64,000 nucleotides of DNA from Pyrus communis (taxonomy: Eukaryota > Streptophyta > Magnoliopsida > Rosales > Rosaceae), in contig NC_084816.1 in the NCBI RefSeq assembly GCF_963583255.1, forward strand, positions 17,285,100 to 17,349,099, read 5' to 3'. Positions 46,204-59,529 of the stretch are shown piece by piece. The notes under the pieces were generated by a model, which saw only the letters and a program-made list of their open reading frames with translations, did not search any database and had not been told where the DNA came from. How positions within the stretch are numbered: position 1 is the first letter of the stretch; every line of letters begins with the position of its first letter. Both the position numbers and the translations under genes were made by a program.

Positions 46204-47021
46204 GGGTGATGATAAATCCATCCCATTGTCTTATTTTTCCACCCACACTTTAGTATAAATTTTAATGTCAATTTTACCCTCGTAAAATGACATGTAAGGA
46301 CCAAAACAAAAACGTACTGCAGATTGCCAATTTCCTTATGCCCACTGCACATTGCCGAATTGCTCATTTACTTATGCTCGTTCACCATCTCTGTAAAAGA
46401 AAAAGAAAAAAAAAAATCTTCTTTCAATTTAATTATTGTGCCTTTCTGGGATGAAATCCCCATCTCTTGTAAACAAGTATTTCTACTTCCATTTTTTCTT
46501 TCTCCAAAACCCTAATTTCAAGGATCTAATCAAATACGAACCAACCAATCATATATCACCCATCACTGCTTCATAACATCCATGACTTTAAACTCTATGT
46601 CCTCCCAGCCCTTTCTTTGGTTCTAATCCCAACCCAAACCTCACCTTTCTTCTAGCTCATTTCCCTTCTTTCTAAAACTTTAAATACATAACCCACCCAT
46701 TGAATTCCATTACAATCTGCAATACTTGAAATTCATTCATAGGAAAAATAAAATATCCAAACTATGTAAGGAACAAGAAGATGGATGGTGATGCAATTTT
46801 GTTGCCATGGTGGTGTTCCGATGGCTAGGGGACCTGGGTTGGGTGTTGGAACTTGGTGCGGCATTCCAGTGGAGTAGGGGTGTCGAGGCTGAAATCACAT
46901 TAGGGTATTTTAGGAATGATGGTGCATGAGAAAAGAGTGTTTTCTTCTTATAACACATTTGGTGGGTGAAAAAATAAAATAGGTGGGAAAATAAGACAAT
47001 GGTGTGTGCGTAGTACCACTC
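46204..47021. mobile_element. TIR element with 8-9-bp target duplication, Mutator-like
   Basis: The left end reads gggtgatgataaatccatcc and then cattgtcttatttttccacc; the inverted right end reads gagtggtactacgcacacac and then cattgtcttattttcccacc. The flanks are ATATTTAA on both sides (46196-46203 and 47022-47029). The 818-bp interior has a CT- and A-rich stretch with aaaccctaatttcaagg, like a plant gene leader, but no recognisable protein on either strand. Confidence 0.65.
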
Positions 47022-47123
47022 ATATTTAATTAGCAAGTAACTAAGGTTAGAAGGGTGGACACATGGCACCTAATAAGGTGTATGGTGCCCAAAGTTAGTG
47101 TGGGTGAGCAAAAATGCACCCAA

Positions 47124-50100
47124 TGTTATAAACTTTGTATTTAAGTATGATTGTGTAAATTCTAGATTATATTTGATCCTGGTTATTCTTTCCTATTAGG
47201 ACTTTCCTTGGAGGAGAACGATTCTTCCTCCCTTACTACTATAAATAAAGGCAATGTGTTGGGGAATAACACATCATCTACACAACCCTACAAACACATC
47301 TCTCTCTATTCTCTCTCTGTGCCGCTGACCTTCTCTCCTCTGTCAGATTAAAATAAGCCACAACATGTTATCAGCATGCTCTTACCTATGCGCTTAGGAA
47401 TCTGACATGGAAGTCTTCTGCATCAAACCAGTTCATCAATATCATCACGTAATCAGGTTCTTTCAAAACAATGGTTTTTCTCTCAATATTTTTGTAGCCT
47501 TCATAGCATGATCATTCACCATAATGCATGACCCAACTTTACATTTTTCGAATTTTAGATTCTACATAAATTGTGTATGCATTATATCCATAATTGTTGA
47601 ATTATGTGAATTGATTCTGCCATGAATTGCATCATATATCTACTCATGCATTAAATTATATGTTGAATATGCATTGACTTAATCTGGGAATTAAGAAAAA
47701 AAAATTAAAATTAGGGTTTATCATAAAACCCATCCCGTCACCATCCCACACTACCAGCCGCTGGATCCTAAACCACGCCACATTGAGCCACCAACACCAA
47801 GCCCGTAGCCTGTGTGGCTGAGCCGAGTTGCGAAACCACGAAGTTGGAGCCATAGGCTCCTAATTTGAAACTCAGAAAACACCCGACATCTTCTATAACG
47901 TTTTCTCTCTCACAGGTGGGCCTACAGCCCAACCTTGACCTTGGGTCACCATCACCATAACCTGAAGCTCATCCACTGATGTCAATTGACCGAGATTCCA
48001 TTGAATCTCATCGGATTTTTCAAAATTTCGATACATTTTTTTTGGGGATTCTAAAACATTGAGAGTTTTCATTATCAATCCACTCTTATGGGCCACCAAC
48101 GAACCCATAGTTCTTTTGCGGTGATTTTTGTGCCACGACACAATCGCCTAAAACAGTGGAGCCGATTTTCTTCTCCAGCGACATTCACCCAGCTCGCGCT
48201 AAGGTGTCTGGATCACGGACCCAAACCCACTCAGCCCTTTGGGCTTTGAAGCTTCCCTTGACCCAACACTGGCCCTCTTTGGCCACGGTATTTCCATGTC
48301 TCGTACCATAGAGGAACCCAGCCCCGTATGGTTGTCCCGATTCCCATATCTGCATCGCACCTGATCCCAACCTGCCGCTGGTGCATCAGTACACATGTTC
48401 CACGTTGCACTGGATCCCAACCCATGTACTAGTGTATCCATGTACACATCGCACCAAATCAGAGCCTTTTTTGGGCCCTGCTTTTGGGCTTATGCTTGCA
48501 GCCCATTTTTTGTGATGCTGGGCCTGCCTATATGTTAGGCATGTGCCCAATCTAGCTCAATTTTCGGGCAAAGGCCACACAATCCAATTTGCTCAGCCCA
48601 ACCGTGGGCTTTTGGTCGTTGTTTTTTGGCCCTGAGCTTAATTGTTTATTATTTTTAGACAATTGGGGTTTTATAATTTTTCGCCCAACCTTTAATTTTG
48701 GCCTCGAAGTCCAAATAATTAATTCAATTATAATCATAGCCCCGAAGAACTACTCGTATATATTTGTTGCATATTTTTGTATATATATGCGTTTGTTTGC
48801 AAGTACTATGACCTTAAGTTCATAAACTTTTATTGAAAAAAAATTAATTGAATGGATTTAAGTTTTTGAACTTTCATGCATGTGACTAGTTCAATTAATT
48901 TTTATTTCTAGGTATGACTAGTGGGAAAGTTAGTTGTCTAGCAGATAGTGCAACCACGTACACCGTTTTGCATGAACACATCTATTTCACTAACTTCATA
49001 CCGAATAATGCACTTCTGACAAACCTCTCAGGCTCATCTAACCTGATTGAAGGATATGGTAAGGCACGTATAATGTTGTCCAATGATATAATCTTAACCA
49101 TTGATGAGGTACTTTATTCTCCATGTTCTGGAAAAACGTTGTTGAGTTTCAAGGATATTAGAGATAATAATTACCACGTTGAAACTTATGTAGAAAATGG
49201 AGTTGAATTTCTGTGCATCACTTCCTACGAACATGGCCAGAAGCGTATTCTAGAGAAGATGGAGTGTATCCCGAGTGGTCTGCATACTACAACATACGTC
49301 CTATAAAAAACCACTATGTGACCAGCCCTACCTCTGGGACCGCACACGAAATTACACTTTGGCATGATCATTCGGGACACCATGGATGAACAACGATGCG
49401 TCGTATCCTCAGATCATCACACAGGCATCCACTAACCCGAAGTTTAGGTTCGATTCAAGGAATTGCATGCCAAACCTGCTCCATGGAAAAGTTTATTATT
49501 AGGCCTTCTTATGACAAGATTCGTTCGAATCCTCTTATTTTTCTACAAAAGATTCAGGAGGACATTTATGGACCGATTCACCCTCCCTGCAGACCATTTA
49601 GATATTTTATGGTTTTGGTTAATGCTTCCACACGTTGGTCACATGCGTGCTTGTTATCCACAAGGAACGTTACATTCTCTAAACTGTTTGCTTACGTTGA
49701 TCAAATCTATTTGATTGGATAATGCTGGAGAATTCACATTGAAAACTTTTTATGATTATTGCATGTCTGTTGGGGTTGAAGTTGAACATCTAGTACCCCA
49801 TGTTCACACCCAAAACGGCCTGGCAGAGGCATTCATTAAGTGCTTACAAATGATTACTTGATTGTTCGTCATACATACCAAGTTCCCGGTTGCTGGTTAG
49901 GGCCATGTAATATTCCACGTAGCTATATTGGTCCGCCTGAGGCCTATTGCAACCTAACCATATAACGCCTTTCAGTTGGTTACCGGACTGCACATTTTTG
50001 GTTATATGGTTTATGTGTTGATTTCGCAGCCCTTACATAAAAAAATGGGGCCTTAGCAAAATATCAGAATCTATGTCAGATATGATTCTCCTTTAATTAT

Positions 50101-53060
50101 TCGTTACTTAGAACCTTTGACAGGTGATTTGTTTACCGCTTGTTTTGCGGATTGTCACTTCTATGAGACATTTTTCCCGTCATTAGGGGGAGATAAGAAA
50201 GTCAATGTTCTTGAATAACAACGCGAATTATTGTGGATAACTCCCACTTTGACTTCGTACTGCTCAGTTTGAAACTGAAGTGCAACGCACATTAAATCTT
50301 CAAAGCATAGCTCAGAGCATGCTAGATGCTTTCACAGATCTAGCGTGAGTGACAAAATCACATATTCCAGCTACGAATGTCCCTGCAAAGATGAATGTAG
50401 CAAATGTATGATGGACTTCCTTCCTGGAGGCTTGGGACGCCACTCTGGCCAATCCACATACATTAGCTGCTAGCCAATCCTCTGCCCTTACACAAAAGTG
50501 TGGCAGACCTTGGTTCAAAGGATTCACACATTCAGAAAAGGAAACCCACGGTAAAAGCTTCTACTAAGCCTATCATGAATCCGACCGCCGCCTATTCATT
50601 CTATCAAACTCATGAGGAAATTCTAGAGTACGGAAATGTCCTTGAAGAGATGAATCCACCTCCCGAGAATCATGAGATTTCGGTCCACTATGCTACCTTG
50701 GATGATGTTTGGTGTAGAAATAAGATGATCATCGACGATGCATTAGCATATGCAGTAGCTACTGAGATCATGTTGAGCGATGACATTGAACCCTGTTCCG
50801 TTGATGAATGTCCATGTAAAACTAATTGGTCAAATTGAAAACAAGCAATCCAAGTCAAACTCGATTCACAAACATAAAGTGTTTGGACCTGTAGCTCTTA
50901 CTCCTCTACATGTGAAGCATGTTGGCTACAAATGGGTTTTCGTACGGAAGCGTAATGAGAAGAACGAAATTGTGCGTTACAAAGCTCATCTTATTGCGAA
51001 AGGCTTCTCACTACGCTTCGAGATGACTATGACACAACTTATTCACCCGTTATGAATGTGACTACTTTTCGCTACCTTATCAGTTTGGTAGTTTTCGAAA
51101 AAATTGAGTATGCAGTTGATGAACGTAGTAACTGCATATCTCTATAAGATCTTGATACGGAAATTTATATGAAAGTTCCTGAAGGACTTACATTGACTAG
51201 ATCAAATATTCCTAAACTTTGAAACACGTTCTCAATTCGGCTGAGGTGTTCACTCTACAGTTTAAAGAAATCTGGAAGAATGTGGTATAATCATTGAATG
51301 AATATTTAACTAGTCAGGGATATGTGAACAACAAACTATGCCCTTGCGTGTGAATTAAAAAGTCATATTCCGATTTTAGAATTGTTGCAGTTTATATCGA
51401 CTACATAAACCTCATCGAAACTCCTGAAAAGTTCAAGAGAACTGTCGCGCACTTAAAGTCAGAATTTGAGGTGAAAGATCTAAGAAAGACTCGATATTAT
51501 CTCGATCTTGAGATAGAGCACCATTCGGATGGAATCTTAGTACATCAATCAAACTACACCCAGAAAGTGTTGCGTCGCTTTAACGAGGATAAAGCGAAGC
51601 CTTCGAGTATGCCTATGGTCGTTCAATCGCTAGATGCAAAATGAGATCCTTTCTGTCTGAAGAAGGATGATAAAGATATTTTAGAGCCTGAAGTTCCTTA
51701 TCTAAGTGCAATAGGTGCTTTATTGTACTTAGCTTAATGCACTATACCCGACATCTCTTTTGCTATTAATCTTTTGGCAAGATACAATAATGCACTAACA
51801 CACAAACACTGGACTGGCGACATCTTCCATTACCTTAAGGGTGCAATGGATCTGGACTTGCTTTATCCATACGGATCCTTGAGTGATGTTACACCCCCTT
51901 ATCTTGAGTCGATTCTTGCCTTGTTAGTTATGTTGACACAAGATACTTATATGATCTACACAAGGCGTATTTTCGAACGAGTTATGTCTTTACTGTTAGA
52001 GGCACCGTAATCTCTTGGAGGTCAACTAAATAGACCTTAGTTGCCACTTCGTCTAACCATGCTGAGATTCTTTCCTTACATGAAACAACTTGGGAATGCT
52101 TTGGTTGAGAGTATTTGTAGGCCATATTCGAAGCTCCTGCGATCTTTACCCCGTCGTTGATGTCCCTACGATGATCTATGAAGATAACGTAGCATGCATT
52201 AAACAACTTAAGAAGGGTTACATCAAGGGAGACAACATCAAGCACATTATGCTGAAGTTCTTCTTCTCACATCAACAGAAAGAGCATAAGAAGATTGAAG
52301 TCATGCAAATCTGTTCATAAGATAATCTGGCAATGCAACGCTTCATAAGCTTGTTCAAGGAATTGGTATGCGTAAACTTTCTGAGTTGTAACATACTTAG
52401 CTCTCTTTGGAATTATGTCAAACTCAGGGGGAGTATCTTGAAGTATATTTGCTTGATCTTAATGTACTTTTTTTTCCCTACGATTAGGAGCATTTTTCCA
52501 ACTGGGTTTTTGCTACCTAACGAGGTTTTGACGAGGCACACACTTTGGGTTGATCATATCCCTGATGATGTCTAGTAGATGTTTCGTTTGACTTTGCATT
52601 TTCTCACTTATTTTCCTTAGACTATGGGTTTTGTTCCTACTTGGGTTTTACCATAGCCATAGAGTTTTTTGTGAGACTCCATAGAGTTTTTTGTGAGACT
52701 TAGTTCCATATGCAAGTTCCTACTTTACTTTGAGACTAGCATGTTCCCAGAATCAGTGTCGACGAGTCGACTTCCTTAACTCTACATGATGCCTAATCTA
52801 CTTGAGTATTTACACACTCAAGGTGGAATGTTATAAACTTTGTATTTAAGCGTGATTGTGTAAATCCTAGATTAGATTTAATTCTAGTTATTCTTCCTTA
52901 TTAGAACTTGTATTCCTTAGAGGAGAAGGATTATTCCTCCCCTATTACTATAAATAAAGGCATTGCGTAGGGGAATAACACATCCTTTACACAACCCTAC
53001 AAACATATCTCTCTCTGTGTCGCCCATCTCTCTCCTATCAGATTAAAATAAGTCACAACA
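47124..53060 (+). mobile_element. Ty1/copia retrotransposon, both LTRs and target duplication
   Basis: The left LTR is 47124-47365 and the right LTR 52829-53060. Both start TGTTATAAACTTTGTATTTA and end CACAACA, and both contain the promoter-like actataaataaaggc. CCCAA flanks the element on both sides (47119-47123 and 53061-53065). Right after the left LTR, tgttatcagcatgctc is a mutated initiator-tRNA primer site (normally TGGTATCAGAGC). The LTRs differ at many positions by eye, so the insertion is old. The 1.5 kb between the left LTR and the protease (47366-48900) shows no gag protein. Confidence 0.9.
48914..52380 (+). pseudogene. Copia pol, heavily mutated
   Basis: Copia order is kept. The protease remnant (48914-49306) has CLADSATTYTVL, where the family has a D-S-G/A-T type active site. 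A GAG-pre-integrase zinc remnant follows (LWHDHSGH, CQTCSME at about 49350-49490), then integrase (DIYGPIHPP near 49560, DNAGEFTLKTF near 49720, HTQNGLAEAF near 49805). Reverse transcriptase (about 50880-51440) has GYKWVFVRKRNE, YKAHLIAKGF and TYSPVMNVTTF; its catalytic YVDD reads YIDY at about 51390. RNase H is near 52030-52320 (LVATSSNHAEI, YEDNVACIKQLKKGY). Many stops and frameshifts interrupt all parts, so no function is expected. Confidence 0.85.
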
Positions 53061-53120
53061 CCCAAGAGAATTAGAGTTAATTATGATTTAAAATGTGCTC
53101 ATTTCTATTGGTGACATATC

Positions 53121-53226
53121 ATTTTGTAAATTTTGTCTACAAATTTAGTTTACCTATCATTACTCCTATATATATACAGAGGAGTAATGTTAGGGAGACT
53201 AAACTTGTAAACAAAATTTACAAAAT
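53121..53226. mobile_element. Foldback element beside the copia 3' end
   Basis: The 46-bp arms 53121-53166 (attttgtaaattttgtctac start) and 53181-53226 are inverted repeats with about six mismatches around a 14-bp AT loop. It is a hairpin-type MITE. Confidence 0.65.
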
Positions 53227-53424
53227 TTTTTCATTTTTGTAATTTAAATTTAAATTACTCTATATCAAAGCTTTAACCCCAAAACAATATGATCGGAAAA
53301 AGGAAAGGATTATAATTTTTTTTTCTTCATTTTTTTGTAATTCAAATTTAAATTACTCTATATCAAAGCTCTAACCCCAAAACAATATGACCAGAAAAAG
53401 GAAAGAATTATAATATTTTTTTTC
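53227..53424. repeat. Two tandem copies of a roughly 100-bp unit
   Basis: Both copies contain aaattactctatatcaaagc and ccccaaaacaatatga, spaced about 104 bp apart and joined by T-rich tracts. They are non-coding. Confidence 0.7.
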
Positions 53425-53447
53425 ATTTTTTTGGAATTAAATCATAT

Positions 53448-53595
53448 TTGTCAATTATTTTATATACAAAGCAGGGAAGTGGATTAAGCCTCATAATAGG
53501 TTAGCAAGTGATTCAAATTCGTCTTTGATGAGAATAGAATCTAAGACTTCTCACTTACAACTGAAGAATACCACTTGTCCATAGTACTAAGTGAC
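53448..53595 (-). mobile_element. tRNA-derived SINE with target duplication
   Basis: On the minus strand the head has tggacaagtggtattc (A-box-like) and tcttagattctattctc (decayed B-box). The family is the same as at 3862-4043. The flanks aattaaatcatat (53435-53447) and aattaaattatat (53596-53608) form a 13-bp duplication with one mismatch. Confidence 0.65.
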
Positions 53596-53608
53596 AATTA
53601 AATTATAT

Positions 53609-56160
53609 GTAATTACGTGAACTACATTGCCGGAATATCTTCTGTGAAAGAAACAAACATATGGAAATTTCCAAAAACATATTGCTTTCTACTGGCACTA
53701 TGTTGGAAAAGTCGAAATTGAATTCTTAATTTATTTGTCACTAAAACTATTGAAATATTTATTCACTATTTGGGTAAGTCCAATATATTTATGTGTGAGG
53801 TTTAGGTTAGTTTATTCATATATTTGGTTGGGGTAAGCTGCTGCTGTTTTTATCTTTTAGGTCAACAAACATCGATACTTGGTTTTCATTTAATTATTTA
53901 TCTTTAATACTAATTTAAATAATTTCAAAAGTATTTTTTTATGTCTATATGCTTTTTAGCTTGAAACATTTCTTCAAAATTGTAACGACATAATAGTAAG
54001 ACAAAATCAATAATACATACGTCTCTTAGGATCTAGCAAACAAATTGGAACCGAACTTATGGACCTTTTTCTTTATCTGCTTCTCACATGTTGGGTCATA
54101 TAAGGAGGGAGATAAAATACTAGTAACCACGATAGGTAAGTTCAGATAGATGATTTTAATGGGCGACAATATAGTTTTGTTACCATATGGTTTCAATTCT
54201 TTTCGTAAGTACGTTTTATTTACCCTTCATGTAAATGCCACCCTTCTATTTGTAAGCAATTTCATGGATTTTCAGTTTTTGATATCGATCGTGAGGCTGA
54301 TCTTCTGTGTGGTCACATCGACTCTTATCCTTTCGTCCACTCCATGCATAAATAAACAAATGTTTTTGGCTCTTATCTCTCTTTTTTTTAGAATCACAGG
54401 AGACATGGAATGCATGTGGTCCTATATATCCCTCCATGTACTATAACTCACAAACGAACAAATTAATAGGCCTTCTATCGAGTATTAAACAAAAGAAAAG
54501 GAACAAATTGGCCACAAGTAAAGGACATTTCCAAGCTTCCCTTGATCTATAACTTGAAAACGACATTTTCTTACCCCAAAAAAATGACATTCTTGAAACT
54601 TTCTAAAGCTTATAACGATGGGTGCAACCTCCACAGTATTCATGTTTGCATATGTTTTCTTTATTAGGGTCGGCTGTTTGAGAAGTTGCGAGTATTACAA
54701 CAGCACCTCATCATTATAGAAGGCGACTAATCAGCATTTACAGTCTCGTAATAATGTGATCATAATGCAAAGCGACTAGTGATATTTATTGCTGCTTATA
54801 AGTAAAATGTCTTAAATTCAACGTACTTTGAATATCTAATTACTAATGATGACTAATATAATGTGGCTTATTAATTAGAGTATAAATTATAATATCGCCG
54901 TTCTATAAACCAATAAATACATCACGACCTTGGGTACTATATTAAGAAATTTTGAGAGATGGATATATACCTGCAAAACTTCATTGAATTAGTGTCACAT
55001 GGAGATTTGGTGGTTGGTAGTTCTCACGTTCATGATTCTAATTAGAGTGTCGATAATTAAAGTTAGTTTTGGAAAATGATGTAAACTAATTCTGAAAACA
55101 ATCAAATACTTTATGCAGTGATAATCAAACTTCTTGTTGTTGCGTGGTAATTTTTGGATATGTGGATTATTTTAAGAACTCCATAAATCTCATAAAGTGC
55201 CCACATTACTTAATTTAGCAGTTTGAGATCCCATAGAAATCTTAACCCGAATTGTATTTTGGTTGTACTTTTTGTCTTTTGCTTTTATTTTAATTTACAC
55301 TGGCAATCTTGTCAAACATATACACATTATAATCCCAAAACCTTAAATTTAATTATAACTTGTATTACACGAGCATGTTTTAAAGGCACCAAAATGCAAA
55401 TGTCTAATGTTAGTTTGGTGCTTCCATGCAAGTTTGCAATCCAATCTAAGAATTAAGATGGACAAAATAATTTTGGAAAAACTTAGGGGTTGCATGGTTT
55501 GAACTATGGGTGGAAAATGAATTGATTTGGTTCAAGGTATTCATAATTTAATTGATGATATATTATTTCAGGATGATCATAACTTGTAAAATTGAGTGCA
55601 TGACACTCTTTTTTTACTTTGACCGAGTTGAAATTTCAAACAAAAATTTTACCGAAGCCCGCATAAATGCACCAAATCCGTAACTTATTCATTCTTCTCG
55701 TAAATGAATATCACACGTTTTTCCCAAAAGAAGAACTTAGAAGTCAAGCAACTGTATTTGAATTGTCTGTAATTTGTAGTAAGAGCGTGTGGTGAGTAGT
55801 ACAACAATGCAACATGTTGCTTCGAAAGGAAATCGAGAAACTTTTAGTTTGTGTTTTGTTTTTAATTTCTTCGAGCAAAAGAAACATCCACTGTCATCAT
55901 CCTCCTTTGGCTCCTCCAAATATTCTTAAACCAGTGGATTGTCAGTCTATTTATATAAAAAGTCCTCCAAATTCCCCATTTCTTTTTTATAAATTAGATT
56001 TAAATTTAAATATACTTATAAAACAGGAAGTGGGATAGCCACGAAACATAGAATAGCAAAAGAGAGAAATAGAGAGGATGAGCACCACATCCTCCTCTGT
56101 TTTTTTCATTACATATATTCCAATCCCACTCCTTAGATCTTAGCTTTCATCTTTTTTCTC
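53609..56160. other. Intergenic, nothing recognised
   Basis: It is AT-rich. The frame 54150-54446 is hydrophobic but unrecognised and is likely chance. The last few hundred bases should hold the promoter of the RRM gene. Confidence 0.4.
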
Positions 56161-56673
56161 ATCTGGGTCCTCCTCAAATGGTAAAATTTCTAAGCTTTTT
56201 ATTTTATTTTTTTTCTTTTGGTTGATCTTGCTATTTGAATTGTTGGGTCTCTCTGATTTTCTGATCCACAATTCTGCTCAATTTTTTTATTTGATGGGTT
56301 TTTTTGTTTGTTTAGGACATCCGCTTTGTTGTTCTGATTGGTTCATGAAGATCGGAGGTTACAAGATTGGATTTGACGTTTCCTAATTGTTGTTTCAGTC
56401 AGAGCACTATCTGGGTTCTGTCTGAATTTTGGACAAGGTAATGTCTTGTGCTTATCCACATTTTGATCTCTTTGTTTCTATTTTTCGATTGAATATCGGA
56501 GTCTTTTCGGATTTATTAATGTAATCCCGATGAAAAGTTTGCCTTTAACTATTGAATTATGAAGTTTCTTTGGCAGAATTTCAATTCAGATTGAATTACA
56601 TATATTCCTAAGTGTTTTTTCAGTTGAATTGAATTGGGTTGTTGGATTTGCGATGTTTTGTTGCAGAAAAAAG
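56161..56673 (+). other. Probable 5' leader of the RRM gene with introns
   Basis: There is a donor-like aatggtaaaa near 56180 and an acceptor tttgtttag near 56315, a second donor, gacaaggtaatg, at about 56438, and an acceptor ttgttgcag ending at 56666, just before the ATG at 56674. These would make two introns in the leader, common in plant hnRNP genes. Only the last acceptor is clear; the rest is inferred. Confidence 0.45.
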
Positions 56674-58906
56674 ATGGAGCCAGATCATGGGAAGCTCTTC
56701 ATTGGTGGGATTTCCTGGGACACAGATGAGGAACGGCTCAAGGAATATTTCAGGAAGTATGGAGAGGTGGTGGAGGCTGTGATCATGAGGGATCGTGTAA
56801 CCGGTCGTGCTCGTGGTTTTGGGTTTGTTGTCTTTGCGGATCCTGCTGTTGCAGAAAGAGTAGTTATGGATAAGCACATGATCGATTGCCGCACAGTGAG
56901 TAACGCATCTAATCGATCTTTATGTCAATTCTGCTATAGATTTTTAGTTGCAGTGCTGCAATATATCCTATAGACTTGTATTTTTAGAAGGGATCATATT
57001 CTCATAGACTTAGTTTACACTTAGGGTTAACAAAACAAAAAACCTTTTAGTTTGCGTTTCTGTATTCTCGCCAGATTGAATCAATCAATTCAAATTGCAT
57101 TTAGTTATTTTGAGTCTGCAACACGCAAATTTAGGATGGCACCAATAGTTTTGTAAAGTTTGTTGTTTCCAATTTTAGGTGGAAGCAAAGAAGGCTGTTC
57201 CTAAGGAGGATCAGCACATTTTAAACAGAACTGGGGTTGTCAATGGTTCCCCCAGTCCTGGACGTACAAAAAAGATTTTTGTTGGAGGTTTAGCGTCCAC
57301 AGTCACCGAGAGTGACTTTAAGAAGTACTTTGATCAATTTGGCACAGTCACTGATGTTGTAGTGATGTATGATCACAACACACAAAGGCCAAGAGGCTTC
57401 GGATTTATTACGTATGACTCGGAGGAGGCTGTTGACAGAGTTCTGCATAAAACATTTCATGAACTCAATGGTAAGATGGTTGAGGTCAAGAGGGCAGTCC
57501 CTAAAGGGCTATCCCCAGGGCCCAGCCGGAGCCCTATGATAGGACACAACTATAGTCCAGGTAGGACCAATAGTTTCCTCAACAGCTATGCTCAAAGTTA
57601 TAATATGAGCCCGATTGGAGGTTTTGGCATTAGTATGGACACCAGGTTCAGTCCAATCTCTAGTGGTCGTAGCGGGTTGTCTCCATTTGGCCCTTCTGGA
57701 TATGGATTAGGTATGAATCTGGAGCCAGGGTTGAGACCAACGTATGGTGGTAATTCCAACTTTGGCAGTAGTCTAGGATATGCACGAATGTTGAGCCCCT
57801 TTTATAGTGGCAATTCAAACAGGTATAATACCCCTATTGGATATAATGTGGGTAATGGGAGAAGCAGTCCTGTATTAAACACAACTATTCGGAATGTCTG
57901 GGGAAACAACGGCATCAACAATAACTCGAACCCTGCCAGTACCGGGGCTTACTTGACCTCTTCAAATGGAGGTTTTGAAGTTGCGATTGGAAATAATGGC
58001 TCAAATTGGGGCGCTAATTCTTTTACAACTGAAAGTAGAGGCATTGCTTCAGGCTATAATAGTGCTAATGGTTATGGAAGTGGAAGTAGCAGCTTTGGAT
58101 TGGGAGGGGGAGGATATGGAAGAAACGGTGACACTTGTGTAGCCCCAACATCATCATTTCCTGGATCAACTGTTGGTTATGAGGGGTCTTATAGGGACTT
58201 GTACCAGAACGGTTCAGTTTATGGCGACTCAACTTGGCGCTCTAGCAGTCCTGATCTAGATGGTTCTAGCACATTTGGTTATGGGCTGGGCGATTTACCT
58301 GCAGACGTCACAGCCAAAAGTTCTGGTGGCTATATTGGAGGTTACAATGTTACCAGTAGACAACCAAATAGAGGTAACTATCTCCTTAAAACTGAATTAA
58401 GAGAACGGATTAATTCCAAATGAACAACTCTTTTCTGGAATATGAAAGATTTGACTGCATACCATGGCTCAGTTATTTTTATTCTTGATTTGAAGATATA
58501 TCTTTCTCAATTGCGAATAATTCATATGAAAGTTATGCATGTTTAAACACAACATAGAAAAACTACCACCTCCTTTTCTACAATCATACTAATAACATTG
58601 ATTCCACGACATACTTTATGTTCACATTCATGTATGTAAGAGATAACATTCCAGCAGCCCAACCTAAATTGTTGAAAGTTGACGTGGATGGTGTTAATCG
58701 ACTTTTCATTAACTAGAAGTCATGCACGTTGAAGTTAACTAAATTATATGTAACAGATATAAAGAATTTCGAATGCTTCTCTTTTTACTTGTCAAATTAG
58801 TTATATGCTGACAGAGTGACAGTTAAATGTTATTTCATCGAATTCACTTTATTTTTTTCTGCTCTTTTTTGCTGGATAAATATGTACTTCAGGAATTGCT
58901 GCTTAG
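56674..58906 (+). CDS. hnRNP-like RNA-binding protein with two RRMs (RNP1/Musashi-type)
   Basis: Exons 56674-56895, 57179-58373 and 58893-58906 join to 476 codons. RRM1 covers residues 6-80 (RNP2 KLFIGGIS, RNP1 RARGFGFVVF) and RRM2 about 104-180 (KIFVGGLA, RPRGFGFITY). The tail is rich in glycine, serine, asparagine and tyrosine, as in hnRNP A/B and Musashi-like proteins. Reading through the second donor gives an artefactual end, but a 14-nt final exon restores RGIAA, the C terminus I remember for this plant family, from QPNR|GIAA. The best Arabidopsis counterparts by family and position are At5g55550 and At4g26650. Such proteins bind mRNA in the nucleus and cytoplasm and affect processing, transport or translation. 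The low-complexity tail may drive condensation. No specific target is known from the sequence. Confidence 0.92.
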
Positions 58907-59529
58907 GTGATTTGTTTGGTATGAAGAGGTGAAGCGAAACCAGTCAAGCATTGAAGGATTGTGAATATTATACGTCTCCCTTATTAAGATTTTCAGCTTG
59001 TAAGGAAACTGATCATATAGTTCTAACGAGGTTTCTTGATTTGGAAGTATACATATTCAGAGAGAAAGCAGTTACATGGAAATTTGTGTCAAGGTTTGGG
59101 ATTTGCTTTTTTTCCTCGAAAATTTAGGTTCCTTTCTTAAAATTCGATTGAGGTGTAGCATCAGATCGCGGGATATACACTCAGGAAGACGGTTTCAATT
59201 AATGCACCTTCCATCTCCAGTGGGACGAGCCAGCGTTAGTCTGTCGAAAGAGATAGAGCAATTGATTTTTTAACTTTCGTGTTTTTTTCTTCCCCTTTCA
59301 TTTCGTTTCTGTAAGCCTGGCAAAGTTGCTGGTGGTTATATTTTTTCTGGGATTTGGTTTTTCTCTCAGATTGTATGTGAGGTTTCTGATTTACTCGTGT
59401 GAAACAATAGGACTCCCAACTGGGGAAACCCCAATCAATAAGTTTAACATTTAGATTCATTGTTTTTAAGTTCAATTGTTTTCTTTTCTTTCTTCCCGTG
59501 CTATTTTCTGCTTCTTCTATATTAGTACA
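58907..59529 (+). other. 3' untranslated region of the RRM gene and spacer
   Basis: The sequence after the TAG at 58904-58906 has no further coding signal. The small frames at 59076-59273 and 59236-59574 are unrecognised. Confidence 0.4.

Noticed and set aside
54150..54446. Hydrophobic 98-codon frame
   Set aside because: AT-rich sequence commonly yields hydrophobic frames. No start context, homologue or splice structure supports it.
58374..58423. Unspliced C-terminal tail of the RRM protein
   Set aside because: It has no family similarity, while splicing to 58893 gives the expected RGIAA end.
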